Made by a program: the position numbers and the translations under genes
Part shown: piece by piece, positions 41,828 through 49,590 of the stretch
Layout: each line of letters opens with the position of its first letter
Numbering within the stretch: the stretch's first letter is position 1
Source: DASQPR01 sp963797605
GTDB lineage: Bacteria > Actinomycetota > Actinomycetes > Mycobacteriales > Micromonosporaceae
Direction: 5' to 3'
Assembly (NCBI GenBank): GCA_963797605.1
Contig: CAWCPX010000013.1
Location: 124,001-188,000 of the forward strand
DNA: 64,000 nucleotides
Notes under the pieces: generated by a model
The model's database searches: none
What the model was told of the DNA's origin: nothing
Seen by the model: the letters and a program-made list of their open reading frames with translations, nothing else

Positions 41828-43510
41828 TCAGGGATTCCCAGCGGCGACATGGTTCGCGTACAGGTCGCGTTCCCGGGACTTCGGGCTCGTCGGGTTCCAG
41901 TATTGCGTCTGCCAGATGTCGTCCTCGGTGAGGAAGCCGTGCGTCTGCGCGCCCGCACTGCCGAGTTGACTCGCCCACGACCGGGCGTAGAAATGCTCGA
42001 AGATGCGGGTGTATTCGGTGAAGTAGACGTCCGCGACCTCGGTGTCACCGACGATGACGAGCATGTTCTCGTCGTTGCTCGTGGTCGACGCCGCCGAGAA
42101 GTTCGCCGAACCCGAGATCGTCACGGGTACGCCGTCGAGCGGGCTGACCAGCAGGATCTTCGTGTGCAGGAAGTCGACGAAGTCGTTGAAGCCGGTCAGA
42201 GCCTCCTTCGCCCATCGCGACAGCGAGTCCGGGCCACCGATCGCGCCGACGGCGACCTGGATGTCGTGGTTCGCCGACCAGATCGCCTGATGGTCGTCTT
42301 TCGTGTTGAGCATGACGAACCGCAGGGCGGCCGTGGCGGGCATCGTCGCGACGGCGGGCTCGAAATGCTTGTCGTCCAACCCGAACGGCAGCGTGACGTA
42401 CGCGCTCGACGGGCTGCCGACGAACTCGGACGCGTACCAGTCGAGCGGTGCGATCTCGGTGCGTGGGCTGAACAGCGTATGGATCCCGGGGCTCGACGCG
42501 GCGGCCGGATCGAAGGGACTGTTCCCGGACACCCACGTCTTGAGCGGATGCGCGAGCGGATCGATGGCCAGTTCGGCCCAGTAGCCGAGGTAGGCGGCGG
42601 CGGTCGTCTCGTCGCGGACGGCGTGACCGACGTTCGAGTGGCCGAAGATGCCGCCCTGACTGAAGTTCGTCGACCCCGTCCACACCTGCTTCGCCGTCAC
42701 GGTGCCGTCGGCGGCGGCGGTGCCCCGGACGATGAACTTGTTGTGCGCGATCGTCGGATGCGTACGCGCGATCAGGATCGACGGATCGAGCCCCGCGGCC
42801 TCGATGGCGACCTGGTTGAGTTTGGTCTGCGGGTCATCGGGTTTCGCGTGGTAGACGATCCGCACGTCGGCACCGGCCGCCTGGGCCTGCGCGAACGCAG
42901 CGAGCACCGTGGGTTCGGTGAACTCGTACGCCGCGGCCCGGATGACGAGGCCCGGCGCCGCTCCGCCGACGATGAAGTCGATCATCGCTTCGTGCAGCCC
43001 GCGGGACAGCCACGTCATCGCGGCGGCCCGCTTGTCGGCCGGGAGGTCGGGCGGGGTGGCGCCGAACTTCGCGCTGTACGCCTGGCTCGCCGCGACACCA
43101 CGGTTGAAGTAGATGCCGTGGACGCCCGTGGTCGGGTCGTTCGTGGTCACGTCGATCGTCGCGAACGTGCCGTCACGGGGCGTCGGTGCCGCCGGAGTGC
43201 CGTACATCGGGACGACCCGGTACGTGTACCGGTGAGCGGGCTTCGCGCTGTAATCGCCCCACCACATCGACTGGATCGGATGCTGGTCGGTCGGGTAGAT
43301 CTGCGTCTCCGACGGCTCCGGCACGACCGACCGGAACGTCTTGAAGCCCGCGACCCAGTACGCCTCGCCTTCGGTGTGGTCGGTGCGATGGACGCCGAAG
43401 CCGAGGCAGCCGGGGCGAGCGGTCGGGTCGAGGTCGAAGCCGAGGAACGCGGCGTGGTTGCCGACGATCGCCTGCACCGTGACGCCGTTCTGGGTAACCC
43501 GTTGCCGCAC
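41828..43510 (-). CDS. Phospholipase D-like protein
   Basis: A 560-residue protein with two HxK motifs of the PLD superfamily: IAHNKFIVRG (about 270) and FLHTKILLVS (about 458). After each comes a GSxNFS segment (TGSTNFSQ; SGSANFSAASTTSNDEN), as in the HKD active site, although the Asp of the first motif is not in its classical place. The N-terminal 170 residues (FDLDPTARPGCLGF, TYRVVPMYG) are a beta-rich region. No signal peptide is seen. GAGGAGG five bases upstream sets the GTG start at 43510. It could be a nuclease or phospholipase. Confidence 0.8.
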   Translation of the reverse strand: MRQRVTQNGVTVQAIVGNHAAFLGFDLDPTARPGCLGFGVHRTDHTEGEAYWVAGFKTFRSVVPEPSETQIYPTDQHPIQSMWWGDYSAKPAHRYTYRVVPMYGTPAAPTPRDGTFATIDVTTNDPTTGVHGIYFNRGVAASQAYSAKFGATPPDLPADKRAAAMTWLSRGLHEAMIDFIVGGAAPGLVIRAAAYEFTEPTVLAAFAQAQAAGADVRIVYHAKPDDPQTKLNQVAIEAAGLDPSILIARTHPTIAHNKFIVRGTAAADGTVTAKQVWTGSTNFSQGGIFGHSNVGHAVRDETTAAAYLGYWAELAIDPLAHPLKTWVSGNSPFDPAAASSPGIHTLFSPRTEIAPLDWYASEFVGSPSSAYVTLPFGLDDKHFEPAVATMPATAALRFVMLNTKDDHQAIWSANHDIQVAVGAIGGPDSLSRWAKEALTGFNDFVDFLHTKILLVSPLDGVPVTISGSANFSAASTTSNDENMLVIVGDTEVADVYFTEYTRIFEHFYARSWASQLGSAGAQTHGFLTEDDIWQTQYWNPTSPKSRERDLYANHVAAGNP

Positions 43511-43621
43511 GATGGCCTCCTCTTCCCGCCCGAGCGTAAGCCGCAGCGGCCGTGATCAGCGACGAGGTCACCCGCCCGGAGGACGTCGGACGACGCCGGA
43601 CGCCCGTGCGAGACTCCGTCG

Positions 43622-44536
43622 GTGACCGACATCGTGATCCGGCCGTGGCAGCCCGGCGACGCGGACGCGCTCGACGGTCTGCTCGACGCCGACCCGGATC
43701 CCTACTTCCTCCGCCAGCGCACCGGCCGCCACGGCATGCCGTCACGACCGGACCGATTCGCCGTCACCCTGGTCGCCACGGATGCCACCGACGTCGTCGG
43801 CGCGGTCACGTTGTTCCACAACCGGTTTCATCCCGGCCGGCACCCGACGCTGGTGGAGGTCGCTCCCGGCCACCGCCGCCGAGGCATCGGCCGCCGGTTG
43901 CTCGCCGCCGCCGCCCGGCTGACACCTCTACCGATGGCGGGCAAGATCCGTGACGCGGACACCGCCGCGATGGCCTTCGCCCGGGCCGTCGGCGCGCAGA
44001 CGTACCAGCATTGCCTGGGAGCCGCTTTCGACCCGACCGACCCGGAAGTGCGGGCGTGGGCGGCCCGGCATAGGCCGCATGTTTTGCCTCTGGGCGCGGT
44101 CGACGCAACCAGGGTGGTCGACGCGATGGTCGCGCATTACGAATGGGTGCACGACACCTGGTCACCGATGGGGGATCGCGACGTCATCACGGCGCTGTGG
44201 ACGGACGAAGTCGCCGCCGCCGATCCGAACGCCAGTTCCGTTGCCATGGTCGGCGACCGGATCGCCGCGTTGTGCCTGGTCTGGGTGGACGGCGCTCGGG
44301 CCGACGCCGTCGCCGAGACTGCGGCACGAGCCGAACCCGACGGCACGATGCTGGTCGGTGCGTGCGTGGCTCGTAGCGTGATGGCGCTCGACGTCTCTGT
44401 GATCGAGTTCGACGGCCATGACGATGACCCGCACCTGCGACCGGTGATCGACGCGATTCCGCGTACGCGGCGGGATCCGATCAGCCTCGTCGCGATCAGC
44501 GACGCGGCGTCAAGACCTGCGGATCTTGTCACTTAA
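43622..44536 (+). CDS. GNAT-family acetyltransferase
   Basis: A 304-residue protein with at least one GNAT domain. The acetyl-CoA loop is HRRRGIGRRLL (about 83-93, the Q/RxxGxG/A pattern), preceded by the strand PTLVEVAPG. A second half (about 150-300) has the same fold outline, but its loop is weak, as in double-GNAT proteins. GTG start; no strong site. It is divergent from the PLD gene across 111 bp. The substrate is unknown. Confidence 0.8.
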   Translation: MTDIVIRPWQPGDADALDGLLDADPDPYFLRQRTGRHGMPSRPDRFAVTLVATDATDVVGAVTLFHNRFHPGRHPTLVEVAPGHRRRGIGRRLLAAAARLTPLPMAGKIRDADTAAMAFARAVGAQTYQHCLGAAFDPTDPEVRAWAARHRPHVLPLGAVDATRVVDAMVAHYEWVHDTWSPMGDRDVITALWTDEVAAADPNASSVAMVGDRIAALCLVWVDGARADAVAETAARAEPDGTMLVGACVARSVMALDVSVIEFDGHDDDPHLRPVIDAIPRTRRDPISLVAISDAASRPADLVT

Positions 44537-44589
44537 CGGGGCGTCGGAGCGCTTCGTGAGCCCGATATGTGACAAGATCCGCGGATCTT
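44519..44589. terminator. Long inverted repeat at the end of the GNAT gene
   Basis: GCGGATCTTGTCAC (44519-44532) and GTGACAAGATCCGC (44569-44582) form a perfect 14-bp stem with a 36-nt loop. The right arm is part of a second perfect palindrome, AAGATCCGCGGATCTT (44574-44589). The left arm lies in the last codons of the GNAT gene. It probably ends transcription from both sides, though two nested palindromes are more than a terminator needs. Confidence 0.5.
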
Positions 44590-44597
44590 CACCGGTG

Positions 44598-44849
44598 CTA
44601 GTTCGGGAAGGTCGGGAGGCAGTCGTAGATCGATTCCGTGACGCAGACGCGCTGGCTGGGATTGACCGGCGCCGACCACATTTGGATCAACGAGCCGTCG
44701 TCGTTGACCTCGAAACGCCAGTACTGGTTCTCGGTGCTGTTGCCGCACGTCCATTGGTCGAGTTGATGACCGGGCACGCTGGAACCGCCGTAGTTGTCGA
44801 GGCAGAGCCCGGTGCCGAAGCGGATGTTCGCAGCTTGCTGCGTGGACTG
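44598..44849 (-). pseudogene. Remnant of a ricin-type lectin domain protein
   Basis: On the minus strand, after a TGA at 44850-44852, the frame reads AANIRFGTGLCLDNYGGSS and continues VPGHQLDQWTCGNSTENQYW, then NDDGSLIQMWSAPVNPSQRV and CVTESIYDCLPTFPN before a TAG at 44598. This is most of one or two repeats of a ricin-B/CBM13 beta-trefoil with QxW-type motifs and paired Cys. There is no start codon before the conserved part, and no upstream catalytic domain, so only the tail of a secreted protein remains. Confidence 0.65.
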
Positions 44850-44895
44850 TCACGACTCCTGATGAGCACGAAGGTCTGTGGTCGTCAGCGCGACC

Positions 44896-47319
44896 TCAAC
44901 TCTTCGTGATCATCAGAGACCCGGCGACCGGGCGCATCGACCGTAGGCTCAGGCGTACGAGCAGCCGGCGGCGACGGCCGTACCGGTTGATCATCATGCG
45001 CCGGACGGTTTCGACGTGTTCCCAGTAGGCGTGGACGGCGTCCTCCGACGGCTCCTCTGGACCGTAGACCGCGAAATCGGCCGTGTCGGCGAGCGCCCTG
45101 ATCTCGGTCGCGGTGTGAGTCGGGTACGGCGGCTCGACCCGAAGCCCCGCGCTCACCGGCACCGTCCGGGCGTGGTCGACAGCGGGCGAGCGTCGGAACC
45201 GGTCGACGAACGCGGTGCCACGATGCCGACCGACCGACCGCCTCGCCGGAGCGCCGGTCAGGAGCAGATCGGCCTGCTGCTGCCGGGTGCGCCGGGCCGG
45301 CATGTCGACACCGGCGTCGCGGGCGAGGTCGACGAGTTCGCGCCAGCCGCCGGCGTAGCGGTTGACCGTCGATCCGGTGGTCCGGCGCCGCCTGCGCCGC
45401 CGCCATTTCCAGCCGATGATCGCGCCCATGACCAGCAGCGCGGCGAGGATTGGCGGCCCCAGCCAGCGCAGGACCGGTGCCACGATCGCCCAGATCCGGC
45501 CGAGCAGGGACGGCTTGCGCGGCGGGTGTGGCGGGATGACCGTCTCGTTGGACTGGGTGTCCGTGACGGAGGTCGGTTTGTGGACGGCGTTCGGGGGCGG
45601 TACCACGGCGGCTTTGACGTTCTGGGTCTCCTGGGGCGGCTGCTGGTCGGGCTTGCGGGACTGGTCGGGCATGAACTGCGTCTCCGGGATCGGCGCCCAC
45701 GATCCGTCGACCAGGTGCACCTCGACCCAGGCGTGAATGTCCTGCCCGCGTACGGTGCCGTCGGCTTCCGGGCGGGCCCCGAAGACGACTCGGGCCGGGA
45801 TGCCGAGGTTGTTCGCGACGAGCGCGTACGCGGCGGCGTATTGCTCGTCATCGCCGACGATCTGCGGTCCGTTGACGAACGTGGAGAGGCGGCCGATGCT
45901 GTGGCCGGGCAGGTATTGGGTCTCGTTCGCGCCGCCGTCGCTGTAGGCGCCGTTGTTCCGTAGGTAGTCGGCGACCGCTTTCAGTTGCGCGGTCAGGCCG
46001 GTCGCGCCCGCGGTCCAGATCGGGATGTGGGCGCCGAGGATCGACTGGGCGTTCTCGGTGAGCAGCGGTACGCCGAAGGGCTGTGCGTCGGCCGGAATCG
46101 TGGGCGTGGCGAGCACGGTGTCGAAGGTGTAGCTGTCGCCCGCGCGCAACCGCCCGGTGAGGATCGCGTCGGCGGCACCACGGTTGAAGTGCAGCGTGGA
46201 ACCGGCTTTCGTGCCATCGAGGTCGAGCGAGGCCACGGTGCCGGCGTCGGGGAGCCAGGCGCTGAGATCGTTTTGCGCGGCGTAGGCGGCTGAAATGCTC
46301 ACCCGGACGCGGATGGGCGTGTCGGCGGGCCTCGTGACGACGGTGCCGACGCGTTGGAACTGTTCGCCGGGCAGGTTGTTCGTGGCGCCCCAGACGTGGC
46401 CGTCGTAGTCGTCGAGGGAGGCGATCCGCACCGTGGCACCGGCCGGGAGCCCGTGCACCGTGAAGAGCGTCTGGTCGAAGAGGTTGTTCGCGGCCTTGGT
46501 GTATTTGCGGAAGCCGACGAGCGGGCTCGGGTATTCGTTCACGTCGAACGGCGGCACGACCTTGTCCCGCAGCACTTGACGGCTGGCCGCGTGGGCGCCG
46601 GGCAGCACCGGGCTCATCAGCAGCGCGCCGAGGGACGCGAGGGCGAGCAGGGCGGCGGCGGTCGCGAACCGGGCCAGCCGGCGGGTGCCGGAGGCGGCGA
46701 GCGGGCGGGTGCGGTGACGGCGCACGGCGATCCAGCACAGGCACAGCACCGCGAATGCGACGCCGTCGGGCAACTCGGCGCCGGGCGCGTCGGTGCCGAA
46801 CGCGATCGCGGCCGCGAGCACGGCGATCGGGACGGTGACGGCGGCCGTGGCGACCGTCAGCGCCTGGAGCCCGGCGGACCGTCGTGGCGTCGGCAGGGCC
46901 TGGGCCAGCAGGTAGCCGACGCTGCCACAGAGCAGGCCGAGGATGAACGGGATCAGCACGAGCGGGTCGTCGGCGGGCACCGGTGGCAGCGTCGTGAGCA
47001 GCTGTTTCCAGCCGAAGACGGCGCCGGTCGCGAGATCGTGCACGGTGGTCCATGCGAACGGCGGCTGGTCCGGCAGCACGAGCAGATCGCCGAAGAGGAA
47101 CAGAGCGATCATGACGACGGCCGCGATGACGATGACGGGCTGCCGCAACGCCCGGAGCACGTACGCGAGCACGAGCCCGATCATCAGGCCGGTGCCGCCG
47201 ACGACGAGGAAGGACCAGCCCGCGTAGGTGTTCCGGAACCCGAGCAGCGCGAGCACCCCGAGCACGATCAGGGCACCCGCGTCGACAAGGGCGGCGGACG
47301 TGGGTTTGAGCCGGTTCAT
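44896..47319 (-). CDS. Transglutaminase-like membrane protein without the catalytic Cys
   Basis: An 807-residue membrane protein. Six or more helices fill the first 240 residues, followed by a large extracytoplasmic region with a TgpA/transglutaminase core at about 470-560, a last helix (about 628-648), and a basic cytoplasmic tail with a DUF4129-like region. In the core the usual GxCEQ active-site segment reads VGDDEQYAAAYALVANNLGI, so Asp replaces the Cys. The His (DIHAWVEVHL) remains. The enzyme is therefore unlikely to be a cysteine protease or transglutaminase and may be a structural relative. The start overlaps the DUF58 stop by 4 bp. Confidence 0.85.
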   Translation of the reverse strand: MNRLKPTSAALVDAGALIVLGVLALLGFRNTYAGWSFLVVGGTGLMIGLVLAYVLRALRQPVIVIAAVVMIALFLFGDLLVLPDQPPFAWTTVHDLATGAVFGWKQLLTTLPPVPADDPLVLIPFILGLLCGSVGYLLAQALPTPRRSAGLQALTVATAAVTVPIAVLAAAIAFGTDAPGAELPDGVAFAVLCLCWIAVRRHRTRPLAASGTRRLARFATAAALLALASLGALLMSPVLPGAHAASRQVLRDKVVPPFDVNEYPSPLVGFRKYTKAANNLFDQTLFTVHGLPAGATVRIASLDDYDGHVWGATNNLPGEQFQRVGTVVTRPADTPIRVRVSISAAYAAQNDLSAWLPDAGTVASLDLDGTKAGSTLHFNRGAADAILTGRLRAGDSYTFDTVLATPTIPADAQPFGVPLLTENAQSILGAHIPIWTAGATGLTAQLKAVADYLRNNGAYSDGGANETQYLPGHSIGRLSTFVNGPQIVGDDEQYAAAYALVANNLGIPARVVFGARPEADGTVRGQDIHAWVEVHLVDGSWAPIPETQFMPDQSRKPDQQPPQETQNVKAAVVPPPNAVHKPTSVTDTQSNETVIPPHPPRKPSLLGRIWAIVAPVLRWLGPPILAALLVMGAIIGWKWRRRRRRRTTGSTVNRYAGGWRELVDLARDAGVDMPARRTRQQQADLLLTGAPARRSVGRHRGTAFVDRFRRSPAVDHARTVPVSAGLRVEPPYPTHTATEIRALADTADFAVYGPEEPSEDAVHAYWEHVETVRRMMINRYGRRRRLLVRLSLRSMRPVAGSLMITKS

Positions 47320-48572
47320 GATGCCTCGCCTCGGGCCAGCAGACCGCGCAGATCCTCCAGCCGGGTCAGGTTCAACGCGGTCGGGTTGGCCGCGGTGACC
47401 ATGCCGGAGGTGGCCACGGGGTCGACGCGGATCAGCGTCACGCGCACCGCGTTGGACAGTTGGGCAGCGGCGCGCCGCAGACCGTGGAAGGTGCTGTTCG
47501 CGCCGGTGACGATGATCGCGTACGTGGCCTGGGGAGCGGTCCGGGCGGCCAACGCGACCTGGGAGGGCAGCCGGCGGTTACCGGTCTCGGCGCGCGCGAA
47601 GACGTCGAGCACCCGGCTGGAGGCGGCGTCGCGCCCGCGTACCTGCCGCGTGGGTTGGTCGGCGATGAGCAGGGACGTGTCCAGTTCGTCGGTGCGTGCC
47701 CGCAACGCGATCGAGGCGCCGACCGACACCGCGGTCTCGAACTCGTCCGCGTCGACGTAGGCTCCCGCGTCGCCGTCCACGATGATGAGCAGGTGCGTGC
47801 GGCGGGTGTCCCGGAACTGGCGGACCAGGAACTTTCCGCCGGGTACGGCAGAGCCGACCTTCGCCGACGACCGCCAGTGGATGTAGCGGCGGTCGTCTCC
47901 GGGCACGTACTCGCGCAGCGCGTGAAAGGCCAGGTCGCTCATGGAGACGTCCTCGGTGGTCCGTCCTTCGAGGTCGCGTAGCAGCCCGGAGCCGAACGGG
48001 CCGAGCCGCACCGTCCGCGGGTGCACGAACAGTTCGCTCTCCTCGGCCCACGACACCTGCCGCCGGATCAGGCCGATCGGGTCACCACGCACGGACGTGG
48101 CCGGGCCGAGCACGATCACGCCACGCCGATCGCCGTCGACGGTCAGCGAGGTCTCGAACGTTAACCCCGAGGTCAGGCTGTTCGGCAGGGCCACCGGGAT
48201 CAGCCGTGGCCCGACCACGATCTCCATCGTCGCCATCAACAGGCGGCGCGGCGACAGGTTCGTCACGCGGATCGCGACCTGCGTGGAGTCGCCGACGACC
48301 ATCCTCCGGCGACTCGGCTCGATGTCGATGGCCAACGCCGTGCGCCCGACCGCGAGCGCGGCGCAGAACAGCACCGTGAGCAGCCCGGTCACGGCCGCCA
48401 GGGTCAGCTCGATCCACCCGAGACGCGCGCCGACCACCATCGCCGCGACCGACCCCGCGACGACGAGCCAGCCGAGACCGGTGACGGCGGCCAGCGGGCC
48501 GCGCCGGCCGATCAGCGGTGCGGCGTTCGCCAGGGCGGTTCGCGCGCGCGGCGAGACGGAAGCCAGGACCAC
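47316..48572 (-). CDS. DUF58 protein
   Basis: A protein of 418 residues. Two membrane helices lie near residues 28-70. The DUF58 signature follows at about 200-240: ALREYVPGDDRRYIHWRSSAKVG (given in parts: REYVPGDD, then IHWRSSA). A degenerate vWA-like domain forms the C-terminus (HLLIIVDGDAGAYV, MIDAS-like). The start is a GTG 2 bp after the MoxR stop. MoxR, DUF58 and transglutaminase-like genes usually form one unit; the ATPase is thought to act as a chaperone for the other two. Confidence 0.88.
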   Translation of the reverse strand: MVLASVSPRARTALANAAPLIGRRGPLAAVTGLGWLVVAGSVAAMVVGARLGWIELTLAAVTGLLTVLFCAALAVGRTALAIDIEPSRRRMVVGDSTQVAIRVTNLSPRRLLMATMEIVVGPRLIPVALPNSLTSGLTFETSLTVDGDRRGVIVLGPATSVRGDPIGLIRRQVSWAEESELFVHPRTVRLGPFGSGLLRDLEGRTTEDVSMSDLAFHALREYVPGDDRRYIHWRSSAKVGSAVPGGKFLVRQFRDTRRTHLLIIVDGDAGAYVDADEFETAVSVGASIALRARTDELDTSLLIADQPTRQVRGRDAASSRVLDVFARAETGNRRLPSQVALAARTAPQATYAIIVTGANSTFHGLRRAAAQLSNAVRVTLIRVDPVATSGMVTAANPTALNLTRLEDLRGLLARGEAS

Positions 48573-48574
48573 GA

Positions 48575-49543
48575 TCAGGCGGCCCGGTCGAGGGGCGGCT
48601 CGATGGCGCCGAAGATGTCGTCGAGCACCTGATCGACGGTCACGCCGTCGAACTGGGCGTCGGCGGTCAGCAGCACCCGGTGCGCGAGGAGGGGTTTGCG
48701 CAGCATCTGGATATCGTCCGGCCGCACCCACGCCCGCCCGTGCGCGAGCGCCCAGGTCTTCGCGCACCGGACGTAGGCGAGGCAGCCACGGGCCGAGACG
48801 CCGAGCTTGACGTGTTTGTGCTGGCGGGAGGCCTCGGCGATGCGGCTGACGTACGCGAGCACCTCGGTCCGCACGTCGACCCGGTCGGCGAGGCGGCTCA
48901 GCGGCTCGATGGCACCGCCGACAATGGCGGGTTCGATCGCCGCCGCCCGGTCGCGCCGCGCCGAATCCTGCAGCAGCATGACCATCGACTGGTGATCGGG
49001 GTAGTCGAGCCCGGTCATCATCAGGAACCGGTCGAGCTGGGCTTCCGGCAGCGGGTACGTGCCGGCCTGCTCGATCGGGTTCTGCGTCGCGATCACCATG
49101 AACGGCCGCGCGACCGCGTGCTCGACGCCGTCGACCGTGACGTGGCCCTCGTCCATCACCTCGAGCAGCGCCGACTGGGTCTTCGGCGACGCCCGGTTGA
49201 TCTCGTCGGCCAGCACGACGTTGTGGAAGATCGGGCCGCGGACGAACTCGAACTTGTGCGTTATCTGGTCGTAGATCTGCACGCCGGTGACGTCCGACGG
49301 CAGCAGGTCGGGGGTGAACTGGATGCGGGCGTTCGAGCCGACGATCGAGTTCGCCAGCGCCTTGGCCAGCTGGGTCTTGCCGGTGCCCGGGTAGTCCTCC
49401 AGCAGCAGGTGGCCCTCGGAGAGCAGACAGGTGACGGCGAGGTCGATCACGTGCCGCTTGCCCAGGATCGCCTGGCTGACGTTGGCGACGATGTGATCGA
49501 ACGTCTCCTGGAACAGCGTGGCCTGTTCGCTGGTGACGGACAT
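48575..49543 (-). CDS. MoxR-family AAA ATPase
   Basis: A 322-residue AAA+ ATPase. Walker A is DYPGTGKTQLAKAL (about 48-61), Walker B is VVLADEINRASPK (about 110-122), and sensor 1 is VIATQNPIEQAGTYPLPEAQLDRF (given as ATQNP and EAQLDRF), typical for MoxR. GAGAGG precedes the ATG at 49543. The frame is open further upstream, but that part belongs to the 3' end of the Ig/Fn3 gene in another register. It lies 47 bp after that gene. Confidence 0.92.
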   Translation of the reverse strand: MSVTSEQATLFQETFDHIVANVSQAILGKRHVIDLAVTCLLSEGHLLLEDYPGTGKTQLAKALANSIVGSNARIQFTPDLLPSDVTGVQIYDQITHKFEFVRGPIFHNVVLADEINRASPKTQSALLEVMDEGHVTVDGVEHAVARPFMVIATQNPIEQAGTYPLPEAQLDRFLMMTGLDYPDHQSMVMLLQDSARRDRAAAIEPAIVGGAIEPLSRLADRVDVRTEVLAYVSRIAEASRQHKHVKLGVSARGCLAYVRCAKTWALAHGRAWVRPDDIQMLRKPLLAHRVLLTADAQFDGVTVDQVLDDIFGAIEPPLDRAA

Positions 49544-49590
49544 GATGGCGCCTCTCTTGTCGATCTTCTGAACACTTGGGGAACGGCGGA

